This document shows positions 36,000-44,889 of a stretch of DNA of 55,519 nt, in pieces. The position numbers and the translations under genes were made by a program. Origin of the DNA: Polaromonas sp. (lineage in GTDB: Bacteria > Pseudomonadota > Gammaproteobacteria > Burkholderiales > Burkholderiaceae_C); assembly GCA_013823635.1 (NCBI GenBank), contig PNML01000009.1:1-55519 (forward strand), read 5' to 3'. The notes beneath the pieces are model-generated. The model did no database searches and was not told the origin of the DNA. It saw only the letters and a program-made list of their open reading frames with translations. Within the stretch, counting starts at the first letter, position 1, and each line of letters starts with the position of its first letter.

Positions 36000-36641
36000 T
36001 CAGCGGGAAGGTGGCGGTGGTGCGGGAAAAACGGCACTGGCAGGTGCACTGCTCTGTCCGGCGCGGCTGCCCGACATCCAGGCAATCAATGCAGACCTCA
36101 TGGCCTCCTCCACCGACATGTCCAGTGGCTGCAGCCAACTGCGCGGCACAAACACGGTGTATCCGCCGATCATGTACCCCATGGGCAGGTAAACCGCCAC
36201 GTTCCCCTCGGCGGCCAACCCGACTGGCAGCCCCGACAAGCTCTGCCGGGTGACCAGACCCACAATGGACAGCTCAGACCCCGGCATGCGCAAGCTGACC
36301 ACCTGCTGGGCATCTTGCTCGTGCGGTGAAAAGTAGTCCGCAAAACTCTTGAGCGATGAGTAAATGCTTTTCACCAGTGGCAGGTTGGTGAACGGCAGCT
36401 CCACCCACGACAACAAGCGGGCGGTGAATGGCTGCGAGATCAGAAAACCCAACGTAAAAATCAGCGCCACACTGAGCAAGAGGCCGAGGCCAGGCAAGTA
36501 GAAGTCACCCAGCAAGGGGCGGACCATGCCCATGGCCAGTGACTCGGCCCAGCTCACAAAGAGGTAAAGCACATACACCGTCAGTGCCAGGGGCAGGAAG
36601 GCGATCAGGCCACGAAAAAAATACTGGTACAGGCGGTTCAT
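36000..36641 (-). CDS. DUF502-family inner-membrane protein
   Basis: A 213-residue membrane protein of the DUF502 family, with no established function. Two transmembrane segments lie at about residues 8-32 (FFRGLIAFLPLALTVYVLYLF begins here) and 50-75, with the family PLVKSIYSSLKSFADYFSP stretch between them and a soluble C-terminal domain holding GLVTRQSLSGLP and YLPMGYMIGGYTVFVP. It is the first gene of a tight minus-strand run with the Pat-like gene, maiA and pgeF. DUF502 proteins often neighbour aspS in other betaproteobacteria, as I recall, but not here. Confidence 0.85.
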   Translation of the reverse strand: MNRLYQYFFRGLIAFLPLALTVYVLYLFVSWAESLAMGMVRPLLGDFYLPGLGLLLSVALIFTLGFLISQPFTARLLSWVELPFTNLPLVKSIYSSLKSFADYFSPHEQDAQQVVSLRMPGSELSIVGLVTRQSLSGLPVGLAAEGNVAVYLPMGYMIGGYTVFVPRSWLQPLDMSVEEAMRSALIAWMSGSRAGQSSAPASAVFPAPPPPSR

Positions 36642-36797
36642 CTGTGTGGGTTCCCATGCGTTGGCGCGACCTTACAACACTTGAGGCACGGCGCGGTGAC
36701 AGAGACCATGGCACACTTTCACGGTATCGCCCAGACGCCGTCCTGGACAGACCAGTTTGGCCCCGCGGCGGACACCCCCGTCCCACCAGGAGCGTTC

Positions 36798-37505
36798 ATG
36801 ACCGCCAGCGCCGATTTTTGCTTCCCCCCCCCCATCCCTGTGGGCATTCCCGTGCAAGGCACTTCCTCCCTGTTTCCTGTGCACCGGGTGTACTGTGTTG
36901 GTCGCAACTATGTGGAACACGCCAAGGAAATGGGTTTCACGGGCCGTGAGCCGCCCTTTTTTTTCCTGAAGCCTGCCGACGCGGTGGTGCCTGTCGCCGA
37001 AGGGGCCACAGGACGGATTCCCTACCCCAGCCTCACCCATAACCTGCACCATGAAGTGGAACTGGTGGTGGCCATCGGCAAGGGCGGCAGAAACATTGCA
37101 GCGGTCGACGCGCTGGCCCATGTGTTTGGCTATGCCGTGGGCCTGGACATGACCCGGCGCGACCTGCAAGGTGAGATGAAAAAACAGGGTCGTCCCTGGT
37201 GCATCGGTAAAGCGTTCGATGCATCAGCCCCCATCGGGCCCATCTGTCAGGCCAACCAGGTACCCAACATCGCGCAAGCCCGCATCCAATTGCAGGTGAA
37301 CGGTGTCGTGAAGCAAACCAGTCACATTTCGCAACTGATTTGGAACATCAGTGAAACCATTGAACACCTGTCTGCCGCCTGGGAGTTGCAACCTGGTGAC
37401 CTGATTTTCACAGGCACCCCCGAGGGGGTGGATGCCGTGGGGCGTGGCGACACCCTGGTGGCACAGGTGGATGGTCTGGTCACATTGACGCTGCAAATTG
37501 CCTGA
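36798..37505 (+). CDS. Fumarylacetoacetate hydrolase-family protein
   Basis: A 235-residue member of the FAH superfamily (fumarylpyruvate hydrolases, acylpyruvases, oxaloacetate decarboxylases). Visible are VGRNYVEHAKEMG, the metal-binding HHEVELVVAIG, GYAVGLDMTRRDLQ, GKAFDASAPIGP and GDLIFTGTPEGVDAV. The start at 36798 is set by AGGAG six bases upstream and by length. Two homopolymer tracts lie early in the gene: C10 at 36824-36833 (Phe-Pro-Pro-Pro) and T8 at 36957-36964. The maiA-like gene 3.3 kb away would fit a gentisate pathway, where this would be fumarylpyruvate hydrolase, but the two are not in one operon. Confidence 0.88.
   Translation: MTASADFCFPPPIPVGIPVQGTSSLFPVHRVYCVGRNYVEHAKEMGFTGREPPFFFLKPADAVVPVAEGATGRIPYPSLTHNLHHEVELVVAIGKGGRNIAAVDALAHVFGYAVGLDMTRRDLQGEMKKQGRPWCIGKAFDASAPIGPICQANQVPNIAQARIQLQVNGVVKQTSHISQLIWNISETIEHLSAAWELQPGDLIFTGTPEGVDAVGRGDTLVAQVDGLVTLTLQIA
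36824..36833 (+). repeat. C10 homopolymer tract in the FAH-family gene
   Basis: Ten consecutive C begin 26 bases into the CDS, coding within Phe-Pro-Pro-Pro-Ile. Tracts of this length slip during replication in many bacteria and are also a common sequencing-error site. A one-base change would abolish the protein. Confidence 0.9.
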
Positions 37506-37582
37506 ACACCCAGGGTGGGCACGCATGGAGCCAGTGGGCAATCCACTCCGTCCGACCCGCGCGCTGCCACCACCCGAAACCC

Positions 37583-38149
37583 GTGACAACGCCCATGCAC
37601 CACAAACCCATACAACACTGCCGCAACTGTGGACACAGGGTCGTGTACCGCATCCCCGACGATGGGGACACCCGCCCTCGGGCAGTCTGCACCACCTGCC
37701 ACACCATTCATTACGAAAATCCCTTGAACGTGGTGGGAACGGTTCCCTTCTGGGGCGAAAACGGCGAAAAGGTGCTGCTGTGCAAGCGCAACATACAGCC
37801 TCGGAAGGGCTACTGGACGCTGCCAGCGGGCTTCATGGAACTGGGCGAAACCACATCTCAGGGTGCGATGCGGGAGACCGACGAGGAAGCGGGCGCGCAC
37901 ATTGAGCTGCTGGGCCTGTTCACGGTGATGAACGTCATGCGCGTGGGTCAGGTGCATTTTTACTACCGCGCCAAGCTGTTGAGCCCACACTTCAATCCGG
38001 GGCACGAAACCATGGAAGCCCGTTTGTTCGAAGAGTCGGAAATTCCGTGGGACGATCTGGCCTTTCAAACCGTCAAACTGACCCTGCAACGGTATTTCTC
38101 CGATCGGCAGCGCAGCACATTCGGCATACATGCGGTGGACATTCCCTGA
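37583..38149 (+). CDS. NUDIX hydrolase with N-terminal zinc ribbon
   Basis: A 188-residue pyrophosphohydrolase. The N-terminal part has two CxxC pairs (HCRNCGH at about 12-18 and AVCTTCHTIHY at about 34-44), a zinc ribbon as in NudC-like proteins. The NUDIX box is complete: GFMELGETTSQGAMRETDEEAG at about 83-104 with the REx(2)EE core. The sequence KGYWTLPAGFME and the VIEN-less PLNVVGTVPFW stretch are typical of a small ADP-ribose or NADH-type group; the substrate is not determined. A second ATG lies four codons in. It follows the FAH gene by 77 bp and is followed by the bidirectional terminator at 38283. Confidence 0.88.
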   Translation: MTTPMHHKPIQHCRNCGHRVVYRIPDDGDTRPRAVCTTCHTIHYENPLNVVGTVPFWGENGEKVLLCKRNIQPRKGYWTLPAGFMELGETTSQGAMRETDEEAGAHIELLGLFTVMNVMRVGQVHFYYRAKLLSPHFNPGHETMEARLFEESEIPWDDLAFQTVKLTLQRYFSDRQRSTFGIHAVDIP

Positions 38150-38282
38150 CGCGAAGCTCAGATGCAGACTGCCATGCGGCACCCTGGGCGTCGCGCCACC
38201 TTGGAGACTGGCCAACCGGAAATGGAGATGGGACCGACGGTCAACGGAGCTCACAACAGACCTGAAGCTCGGCCAGAAAAGC

Positions 38283-38316
38283 AAAAAGCCCTGCAAGTTT
38301 TCTTGCAGGGCTTTTT
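38283..38316. terminator. Bidirectional rho-independent terminator
   Basis: AAAAAGCCCTGCAA (38283-38296) and TTGCAGGGCTTTTT (38303-38316) pair perfectly over 14 bases, with a six-base loop. Read on the plus strand it ends the NUDIX transcript 134 bases after its stop; on the minus strand it ends the tRNA transcript six bases after tRNA-Asp. Confidence 0.9.
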
Positions 38317-38321
38317 ATTGT

Positions 38322-38398
38322 TGGCGGAGTGGACGGGGCTCGAACCCGCGACCCCCGGCGTGACAGGCCGGTATTCTGACCAACTGAACTACCACTCC
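38322..38398 (-). tRNA. tRNA-Asp (GTC)
   Basis: Minus strand, 77 bases with an encoded CCA end. Acceptor GGAGTGG pairs with CCACTCC, the D-loop has AGTTGGTCAG, the anticodon stem-loop reads CCGGCCTGTCACGCCGG with anticodon GTC, and the T-loop is GTTCGAGCC. Last of three tRNA genes transcribed from the Ala side. Confidence 0.97.
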
Positions 38399-38400
38399 TC

Positions 38401-38424
38401 TCAAAACCGCTTCAGCGATTTTGA
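38401..38424 (-). other. Hairpin in the spacer between tRNA-Glu and tRNA-Asp
   Basis: TCAAAA and CGC pair with GCG and TTTTGA around a four-base loop. It lies directly before the mature 5' end of tRNA-Asp on the transcript and is probably a processing structure; it lacks a T run. Confidence 0.5.
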
Positions 38425-38449
38425 ATTTGCCGTTTCGTTTACACGAATT

Positions 38450-38525
38450 TGGCGACCCTACGGGGATTCGAACCCCGGTACTCACCGTGAAAGGGTGATG
38501 TCCTAGGCCTCTAGACGATAGGGTC
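38450..38525 (-). tRNA. tRNA-Glu (TTC)
   Basis: Minus strand, 76 bases with encoded CCA. Acceptor GACCCTA pairs with TAGGGTC. The anticodon loop is CTTTCAC with anticodon TTC, the D-arm contains TCGTCTAGAGGCC and the T-loop GTTCGAATCC, all standard for bacterial tRNA-Glu. It lies downstream of gltX, the synthetase that charges it. Confidence 0.97.
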
Positions 38526-38564
38526 AAAACCTAGTAATTACCATCCTCAAATTGTAGCACTGTT

Positions 38565-38640
<76 letters not shown>

Positions 38641-38688
38641 AACAGGTCTACAATCTGTAGCAATTACTTGCTATCTGGTAAGCCTCGA

Positions 38689-38718
38689 ATTATAGAGTAG
38701 TTTTTAGCAACTCCGCAA
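38689..38718 (-). promoter_or_regulatory. Promoter of the tRNA operon
   Basis: On the minus strand TTGCGG (38718-38713), 18 bp spacing and a perfect TATAAT (38694-38689) lie about 50 bases before tRNA-Ala. The -35 box is inside the last codons of gltX. The bases after the -10 box include CGAGGC, a GC-rich discriminator as in stringently controlled stable RNA promoters. Confidence 0.65.
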
Positions 38719-40092
38719 GTTTTGCAAAACTTTTTCTCGTCCCTGCAATTCGAGCACGGCGTCGATGGCCGGGGTTTGGGAGGTTCCCATGACGAGCACA
38801 CGCACAGGCATGGCCAGTTGTGGCATTTTCAGCCCGTGTGTGGCCAGCACCTTCTTCAGAGACGCCGCGATGTCGGCACGTGTCCAGTTGCAAGCAGCCA
38901 ACTCCACCGCCAAATCGGCAATGGCGGGCTTGATGGCGTCAGTGAGGTGCTTCTCCAGTTCCTGGGCATCCCTCTGGACCGGGCCATAAAAGGCCTTGGA
39001 CCAGCCTGCCAACTCCACCAGTGTTGCACAACGGTCTTTGAACAGTGCGCAAATGCCTTGCAAGCGATCATCTGGGGTCGCCCCGCTGGCCAGCAACAGG
39101 GGCGCCACCAGATCGGCCAAGGCAGCGTCGGTCATGGCCTTGAGGTGTTGGGCGTTCACCCAACGCAACTTGGCCTCGTCAAACTGCGCCGCACTTTTGC
39201 CCAAGTGGTCCAGGTTGAACCAGGACAGAAACTGTTCACGGGTGAATATCTCATCGTCCCCGTGGCTCCAGCCCAGGCGGGCCAGGTAATTGACCATGGC
39301 CTCGGGCAGGTAGCCTTCGTCACGGTATTGCGTCACCGGCTTGGCACCGTTGCGCTTGCTCATTTTTTCACCCTGCTCGTTCAGCACGGTGGGCAGATGG
39401 GCATAAACGGGGGGCTCTTGGCCCAGGGCGCGGAAGATGTTGATCTGCCGTGGGGTGTTGTTCACATGGTCGTCACCCCGGATGACGTGGGTGATCGCCA
39501 TGTCGATGTCGTCCACCACCACGCAGAAGTTGTACGTGGGCGTGCCATCGGGACGCGCGATGACCAAGTCATCGAGCTCGGCGTTGCGGATGTCGATGCG
39601 GCCCTTGACCTTGTCGTCCCAGCTCACCACCCCCTCCAGGGGATTTTTGAAACGCAACACCGGTTGAACGCCGGCTGGCACAGGGGGCAGCAGCTTGCCG
39701 GGCTCTGGTCGCCAGGTCCCGTCGTAGCGGGGCTTTTCCTTGGCCGCCATTTGTTTTTCCCTCAGGGCATCCAGCTCCGCCACGGACATGTAGCAGGGAT
39801 AGACCAAACCCTGCGCCACCATCTCGGCGAGCACGGCCTTGTACCGGTCCATGCGCTGCATCTGGTAGAACGGACCCTCGTCGTGGCTAAGCCCCAACCA
39901 GGCCATGCCCTCCAGAATGACGTCCACCGCAGCCTGGCTGGAACGCTCCAGGTCGGTGTCTTCGATGCGCAGAATGAAATCCCCTCCGGTGGACCGGGCA
40001 AAAGCCCAAGGGTAAAGCGCGGAACGGATGTTGCCCAGGTGAATGAAGCCGGTGGGCGAAGGGGCGAAACGGGTGCGGGTCTTGGCGGTCAT
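38704..40092 (-). CDS. gltX: Glutamyl-tRNA synthetase
   Basis: Charges tRNA-Glu with glutamate. The class I synthetase of 462 residues begins [22 protein letters not shown], whose HLGN replaces HIGH, and has the ATP-binding KMSKRNG near residue 242. [29 protein letters not shown] is the family's conserved middle. The C-terminal part is a helical anticodon-binding domain. It lies 21 bp downstream of purF in the same direction and directly upstream of a tRNA unit that includes tRNA-Glu. A single gltX of this length is discriminating or non-discriminating; sequence alone does not tell. Confidence 0.97.
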   Translation of the reverse strand: MTAKTRTRFAPSPTGFIHLGNIRSALYPWAFARSTGGDFILRIEDTDLERSSQAAVDVILEGMAWLGLSHDEGPFYQMQRMDRYKAVLAEMVAQGLVYPCYMSVAELDALREKQMAAKEKPRYDGTWRPEPGKLLPPVPAGVQPVLRFKNPLEGVVSWDDKVKGRIDIRNAELDDLVIARPDGTPTYNFCVVVDDIDMAITHVIRGDDHVNNTPRQINIFRALGQEPPVYAHLPTVLNEQGEKMSKRNGAKPVTQYRDEGYLPEAMVNYLARLGWSHGDDEIFTREQFLSWFNLDHLGKSAAQFDEAKLRWVNAQHLKAMTDAALADLVAPLLLASGATPDDRLQGICALFKDRCATLVELAGWSKAFYGPVQRDAQELEKHLTDAIKPAIADLAVELAACNWTRADIAASLKKVLATHGLKMPQLAMPVRVLVMGTSQTPAIDAVLELQGREKVLQNLRSC

Positions 40093-40113
40093 TGGCGGGT
40101 ATCGGGCAAGGCT

Positions 40114-41616
40114 TCAGGACTCTTGGGCATTGGGCAGAGCCAAGCGAGAGGTGTCTTCCTGGGGTTCGGCTGAGTCGGGGCGTTGCCCGTTCATCCTTTC
40201 GATGTCGGCCTGTGTGATGTCGCCGGTGCAGTACACACCGTCAAAGCAGGAGGCGTCGAAGCCGGCCAGCGCCGGGTTCAGGGCATGGACAACCTTCTTC
40301 ATGGCATCCACGTCCTGGTAGATCAGGGCGTCGCAGCCGATGATCTGGCGAATTTCATCCACCGTGCGGCCATGGGCCACCAACTCTCCCGGCGTGGGCA
40401 TGTCGATGCCGTACACGTTGGGGTAACGCACTGGCGGCGCGGCGCTGGCCATGAACACCTTGGCGGCACCCGCATCCCGGGCCATTTGCACAATTTCCTT
40501 GCTGGTGGTGCCGCGGACAATGGAGTCGTCCACCAGCAACACGTTGCGGCCACGGAACTCGCTGGCAATGACGTTGAGCTTTTGCCGCACAGACTTCTTG
40601 CGCACACCCTGGCCCGGCATGATGAAGGTACGCCCCACGTATCGGTTCTTCACAAAACCTTCCCGATAGGGCAACCCCAGCAACTGGGCCAGCTGCATCG
40701 CGCTGGGGCGTGAGGACTCGGGGATGGGAATGACCACATGGATCTGGTCGGGCGGCACCGTGGACACCACCCGTTTGGCCAGGGTCTCACCCATGTTCAA
40801 TCGGGCTTGGTACACCGAGATGCCATCCATCACCGAATCGGGACGGGCCAGGTACACATACTCAAAAATGCAAGGGAAATGCGTGGTGGCGTCGCAGCAC
40901 ATTTGTGCATGGACTTGGCCGTTGAGGTCAACAAACACGGCCTCTCCGGGCAACACATCCCGGTCAAACGCCATGCCCACACCTTCCAGTGCGACCGACT
41001 CGCTGGCCACAGCCACGTGGCCATCGCCATGGCCCAGACACAGGGGGCGGATGCCGAACGGATCGCGGAATGCCAACAGGCCATGGCCAGCGATCAGGGC
41101 CACCACCGCATAGGAACCCTTGACACGTTTGTGCACGCCCCTCACTGCGGCAAACACATCCGCTGGCGTCAGCGCCAGGCCGCGGGTGGTGCGTTCCAGC
41201 TCATGGGCCAAGACGTTGAGCAGCACCTCCGAGTCGCTGTCGGTGTTGATGTGGCGGTGATCGGAGCTGAACAGCTCGGCCTTGAGGGCGGCTGCATTGG
41301 TCAGGTTGCCGTTGTGGGACATGACCAGACCAAACGGCGCATTCACGTAAAACGGCTGGGCCTCTTCCTCACTGTGCGCGTTGCCAGCGGTGGGGTAGCG
41401 GACCTGGCCCAACCCGACGTTGCCGGGCAAAGCACGCATGTTGCGGGTGCGAAACACATCGCGCACCATGCCCTTGGCCTTGTGCATGTAGAACTTTCGC
41501 CCGTCCTGGGTGGCAATGCCTGCGGCATCCTGCCCACGGTGCTGCAACAGGAGCAAAGCGTCATATATCAGCTGATTCACAGGGGCGTTGCTGACCACGC
41601 CGACAATTCCGCACAT
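40114..41616 (-). CDS. purF: Amidophosphoribosyltransferase
   Basis: First step of de novo purine synthesis: transfers glutamine amide nitrogen to PRPP. The 500 residues start MCGIVGVV, so Cys2 is the nucleophile of the N-terminal glutaminase domain (about 1-235; LQHRGQDAAGIA, RYPTAG and SHNGNL visible). The phosphoribosyltransferase domain has VLLVDDSIVRGTTSKEIV near residue 370. The ATG shares one base with the cvpA stop (TAATG). The cvpA-purF pair is the same as in E. coli and many proteobacteria. PurR-type control is possible, but no box was sought successfully. Confidence 0.97.
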   Translation of the reverse strand: MCGIVGVVSNAPVNQLIYDALLLLQHRGQDAAGIATQDGRKFYMHKAKGMVRDVFRTRNMRALPGNVGLGQVRYPTAGNAHSEEEAQPFYVNAPFGLVMSHNGNLTNAAALKAELFSSDHRHINTDSDSEVLLNVLAHELERTTRGLALTPADVFAAVRGVHKRVKGSYAVVALIAGHGLLAFRDPFGIRPLCLGHGDGHVAVASESVALEGVGMAFDRDVLPGEAVFVDLNGQVHAQMCCDATTHFPCIFEYVYLARPDSVMDGISVYQARLNMGETLAKRVVSTVPPDQIHVVIPIPESSRPSAMQLAQLLGLPYREGFVKNRYVGRTFIMPGQGVRKKSVRQKLNVIASEFRGRNVLLVDDSIVRGTTSKEIVQMARDAGAAKVFMASAAPPVRYPNVYGIDMPTPGELVAHGRTVDEIRQIIGCDALIYQDVDAMKKVVHALNPALAGFDASCFDGVYCTGDITQADIERMNGQRPDSAEPQEDTSRLALPNAQES

Positions 41617-42107
41617 TAGGGTAAAACCTTCAAAAGTTCTTCAGGCAACATGGATTTGCCTTGCTGAGCCACACCAACGAAAAACTGGGCGCCTGAGGAC
41701 TGAACCCAGGCTTCATGCTTGGCCAGTGGCGTGAGCGTCACACCAAAAGCCAGCACCACCAACAACACCGCAGCGCGCACCGCGCCAAAAAAAGCCCCCA
41801 GCACCCGGTCCACCGGACGCAGCCCCACCTTGACGGCAAGTTTGCGAATCAGCCAGGACACCAGACCCGCCAGGAAGGCCGCCACCACAAACACCGCCAC
41901 AAAGGCGACGCCAAAGCGCAGCCCCTCGGAGGCGTTGCCCATGGGCAATTGCGCGGCCACATCGGCGGCCAGCCAGCGGGCCGCAAAAAAAGCCGCCACC
42001 CAACCCGCCAGCGAAAACACCTCGTAGAGAAACCCCCGCCATGCCCCCACGGCCAGCGACAGGCACGCGCCCAACGCCAGGGCCACGTCCACGGCATTCA
42101 GCTCCAT
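41616..42107 (-). CDS. cvpA: CvpA-family membrane protein
   Basis: A 163-residue inner-membrane protein with about four transmembrane helices (near residues 5-25, 28-45, 65-90 and 105-125), of the colicin V production family. Its biochemical function is uncertain; in E. coli it affects colicin V export and envelope stress. The start MELNAVDVALALGA is typical and comes from ATG 42107. The stop codon overlaps purF by one base. The preceding gene codes a SPOR-domain protein, the usual dedD-cvpA-purF order. Confidence 0.93.
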   Translation of the reverse strand: MELNAVDVALALGACLSLAVGAWRGFLYEVFSLAGWVAAFFAARWLAADVAAQLPMGNASEGLRFGVAFVAVFVVAAFLAGLVSWLIRKLAVKVGLRPVDRVLGAFFGAVRAAVLLVVLAFGVTLTPLAKHEAWVQSSGAQFFVGVAQQGKSMLPEELLKVLP

Positions 42108-42183
42108 GTGGCACCTGGTTGGGGCGGGTCGTCCGCGCGGGCCCACACACCCGGCAGGTGAATCACGGTGTCCATGGCGTGGC

Positions 42184-43002
42184 TCACAGCGTCAGGATGG
42201 CGGCGGGCAACCCGGTCGCCTTGGCCTTGGCGGCCGCTTTTTCAGCGTCGGCCCGGGTGGAAAACGGCCCCAGGCGCACACGGATGCGTTTGCCCTCGGC
42301 GGTATCGGCCACATGCGTATAGGTTTTGAGCCCCGCACGCTCCAGCTGCTGGCGCACCTGCTGCGCCCTGGCCGTTTCGGCAAAGGCGCCCACCTGGACA
42401 ATGAACCGGCCCTCGACAGCTGCGGGCGCCGCCTTGGCAACGGTCTTGCCCTCCAGCAAGGCCCTCGCGCGTGCCGCCTCGGCTGCGGCAGCGGCGGTGG
42501 CGGCGGTGGCAACCGGCTTGTTCGCAGGGGCAGTCGTGCCGGGTGCCGGGGCCTCAGCGGCTTTCACGGGCTTGTCGGCTGGCGTGGCCACCGGTTTAGC
42601 CGACGGCTCGGGGGCAGTCGGCTGGGCCACCGGCGCCGGTTTGACCGGCTCCACTGGCAAGGCCTTGGGAATGATGACCTCTTCTGACTCAACGGCGGAC
42701 TTGCCGGGAGCAGCGGCCTGGGCGGGGGCTGACGCGCCCTCGTCCACCACGGCACCCGACGCCACGGCCGCAACCGGCTGAGTTTTCAGGGGTGGAACCG
42801 ACTGGCGGGAGGGAATGTCGATGGGAATGTCCACCGGAATGGGGCGCGGCTGCGTGTCAAACAGCATGGGAAACAGCAGCACACCGGCCAACACCAGCAC
42901 ACTGACACCCATCAAGCGGTGTTTGGCCCGCGTACGAACCCACTCAATGCTGGGTGGACTGGCAGGGGACGCTGGTGCAGGGGCTTGACGGGACTTGAAC
43001 AT
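42184..43002 (-). CDS. dedD: SPOR-domain protein (DedD-like)
   Basis: A 272-residue bitopic inner-membrane protein. A cytoplasmic N-terminus of about 28 residues precedes a transmembrane helix (MGVSVLVLAGVLLFPMLF, about 31-48). A long Ala- and Pro-rich periplasmic linker follows, then a C-terminal SPOR domain (about 195-272: FIVQVGAFAETARAQQVRQQ to VRLGPFSTRADAEKAA). SPOR domains bind denuded glycan strands at division septa. The ATG at 43002 is used; a TTG two codons earlier is open. Position between folC and cvpA agrees with dedD, which supports the symbol. Confidence 0.9.
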   Translation of the reverse strand: MFKSRQAPAPASPASPPSIEWVRTRAKHRLMGVSVLVLAGVLLFPMLFDTQPRPIPVDIPIDIPSRQSVPPLKTQPVAAVASGAVVDEGASAPAQAAAPGKSAVESEEVIIPKALPVEPVKPAPVAQPTAPEPSAKPVATPADKPVKAAEAPAPGTTAPANKPVATAATAAAAAEAARARALLEGKTVAKAAPAAVEGRFIVQVGAFAETARAQQVRQQLERAGLKTYTHVADTAEGKRIRVRLGPFSTRADAEKAAAKAKATGLPAAILTL

Positions 43003-43062
43003 GCGCAATGAATCAGGGAGGTGGGGCTGCCCAACGGCACCTGGGGGCCACTGGGCGCTGAA

Positions 43063-44433
43063 TCAAGGCTGCAAGTGTTTTGCGGCCAAGCGCGGTGTAC
43101 CGTTGATCAAAACACCACCGACGGTCAGGAAGGAACCGAAGACCACGATTCTATCAGCGGGGTCCGCTGCGGCGACCGCCGCCGCCAGCGCCGCCTGGGG
43201 GTTGTCGTAAGCCCCGGCCACAGCGCCCTTGCGGCCCGCCAGCGTCGCCCAATGGGCCTGCAAATCGGAGGCGGTGGCGGCCCGTCCTGTGGGCAAATCG
43301 GTGAAATACCAGCGGTCCACCAGAGGCGCCACACGGGCCAACATGGGGGCCAGGTCCTTGTCGGCCATGGCGCCGAGCACCACATGGGTGGTGGGGTAGT
43401 AGCCCATGGCGTCCAGGTTGACCGCGAGGGCGGCCACCGAATGGGGGTTGTGTGCCACGTCCAGCACCAGCGTGGGCTGGCCTGGCACGATCTGGAAGCG
43501 CCCCGGCCAGTCCACCAGCGACAGGCCCGTTCGGATGGCCTGCGCGGTCACGGGCAAGCGCGGGCGCAGGGCTTCCAGCACCGCCAGCACGCCCGACGCG
43601 TTCAACAACTGGTTGGCCCCCCGCAACGCGGGGTAGGCCAGGCCGCTGTAGCGCCGCCCGCCCCTGGCGGGCAAACTGGCCCACCCCCATTGCTGCTTGT
43701 CACCGGCAAAGCTGAAGTCGTGCCCCACCCGCCACAGGTCGGCGCCCACGGCCTGGGCGGCCTCCACCACGCTGTGCGGCAGCATGGGGTCGCTCACCAC
43801 CACCGGACGCCCGGCGCGCATGATGCCGGCCTTTTCGCGACCGATCGACTCGCGGTCTGGCCCCAGGTAGGCCACATGGTCGATGTCGATGCTGGTGATG
43901 ACGGCGCAATCGGCATCGAACAGGTTGACGGCATCCAGCCGACCGCCCAGCCCCACCTCGAGCACCAGCACATCGGGCTTGGCCCGGAGCAGGGTCAGCA
44001 CGATGGCCAGCGTGGTGAACTCGAAGTAGCTCAGGCTGACTTCAGCCTGATTTTGTTCATCATTTTGGCGCCTGGCGCTTTCTACCATTGAGAAAGAAGC
44101 TATCAAGGAAGAAGCATCAACGGCCTCACCCGCCACCCGGCAGCGCTCCTCGAAATGCACCAGGTGCGGTGAGGTGTACACCCCCGTGCGGTAGCCGGCG
44201 GCGTTGTAGATGGCCTCCAGCATGGCGCAGGTGGACCCTTTGCCGTTGGTGCCCGCCACCGTCACCACCGGCACGGGCAGCACGGGCCCCAGCCCCAACC
44301 GGTCGGCCACCTGGCGGACACGGTCCAGACCCATGTCGATGGTGGTGGGGTGAATGCGCTCGCAGTGGGCCAGCCATTCGGCCAGGCTGGCCGACTCGCC
44401 GGGGGCCACAGGGGGTTGATCGTGAAGGGACAT
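43063..44433 (-). CDS. folC: Bifunctional folylpolyglutamate synthase / dihydrofolate synthase
   Basis: ATP-dependent ligase adding glutamate to dihydropteroate and to folates. The 456 residues contain the P-loop VAGTNGKGSTCAMLEAI (about 60-76), SPHLVHFEERCRV, SYFEFTTLA, TSIDIDHVAYLG (with the metal-binding residues) and VLDVAHNPHSVAAL. Between EERCRVAGE and SYFEF the segment LIASFSMVESARRQNDEQ is partly derived from a dispersed repeat (44058-44106) read in frame. The Mur-ligase fold is otherwise complete. First gene of folC-dedD-cvpA-purF-gltX. It is divergent from the ArsC-like gene with only 55 bp between. Confidence 0.95.
   Translation of the reverse strand: MSLHDQPPVAPGESASLAEWLAHCERIHPTTIDMGLDRVRQVADRLGLGPVLPVPVVTVAGTNGKGSTCAMLEAIYNAAGYRTGVYTSPHLVHFEERCRVAGEAVDASSLIASFSMVESARRQNDEQNQAEVSLSYFEFTTLAIVLTLLRAKPDVLVLEVGLGGRLDAVNLFDADCAVITSIDIDHVAYLGPDRESIGREKAGIMRAGRPVVVSDPMLPHSVVEAAQAVGADLWRVGHDFSFAGDKQQWGWASLPARGGRRYSGLAYPALRGANQLLNASGVLAVLEALRPRLPVTAQAIRTGLSLVDWPGRFQIVPGQPTLVLDVAHNPHSVAALAVNLDAMGYYPTTHVVLGAMADKDLAPMLARVAPLVDRWYFTDLPTGRAATASDLQAHWATLAGRKGAVAGAYDNPQAALAAAVAAADPADRIVVFGSFLTVGGVLINGTPRLAAKHLQP
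44058..44106 (-). repeat. Dispersed quasi-palindromic repeat, copy inside folC
   Basis: Same orientation as the gene. Blocks on the minus strand: GATAGCT (44104-44098), AAGCGCCAGG, and GGCGCCAAAA (44072-44063), aligned with the argG-leader and TAXI copies. The reading frame across the first block is ATA GCT, one of two sense frames used in this window. Confidence 0.68.
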
Positions 44434-44488
44434 GGGCCGATTGTCTCAGGACGGCGGTGGGTCGGCCCGTGTCCGGCACAATGCCACC

Positions 44489-44857
44489 ATGCTCAAGATG
44501 TATGGCATTCCCCACTGCGACACCGTGAAGAAAGCGCGCGCCTGGCTGCAGGCCCAGGGCGCGCCCTTTGAATTCCACGACTTCAAAAAGCAAGGCGTGA
44601 CGCCCGAGCTGGTTCAGGGCTGGCTGTCTTCGCCGCACGGCCCCGACTGGTCCGTGCTGCTCAACCGCAAAGGCACCACCTGGCGGGGCCTGCCCCCCGC
44701 CACCCGGGCACTGGCCGTGGATGCGGCCAGCGCCGCCGCGCTGATGGCGGCCCACCCCAGCCTCATCAAACGGCCTGTGCTGGTGTGGCCGCACCGGGTG
44801 ACCGTGGGCTTTTCGCCCGACGACTGGGCCCAGGAGCTGGCCGCCCTGCCCCACTAA
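44489..44857 (+). CDS. ArsC/Spx-family thioredoxin-fold protein (YffB-like)
   Basis: A 122-residue ArsC-family protein. It begins MLKMYGIPHCDTVKKARAWLQ, where a single Cys and the CDTVKKA stretch match the YffB subgroup. PFEFHDFKKQGVTPELVQGWL and LIKRPVLVW are family features. Such proteins have a thioredoxin fold; YffB has no demonstrated arsenate-reductase activity, so I avoid the name arsC. The start is ATG 44489, because the family sequence begins there. Divergent from folC. No neighbouring arsenic-resistance genes. Confidence 0.87.
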   Translation: MLKMYGIPHCDTVKKARAWLQAQGAPFEFHDFKKQGVTPELVQGWLSSPHGPDWSVLLNRKGTTWRGLPPATRALAVDAASAAALMAAHPSLIKRPVLVWPHRVTVGFSPDDWAQELAALPH

Positions 44858-44889
44858 AATCGGCGGCCTGGTCCCGAACGGCCAGCCCC

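Noticed and set aside
44489-44857. Arsenate reductase arsC
   Set aside because: The N-terminal motif is of the YffB type, and no arsenic genes are nearby, so only the family is named.
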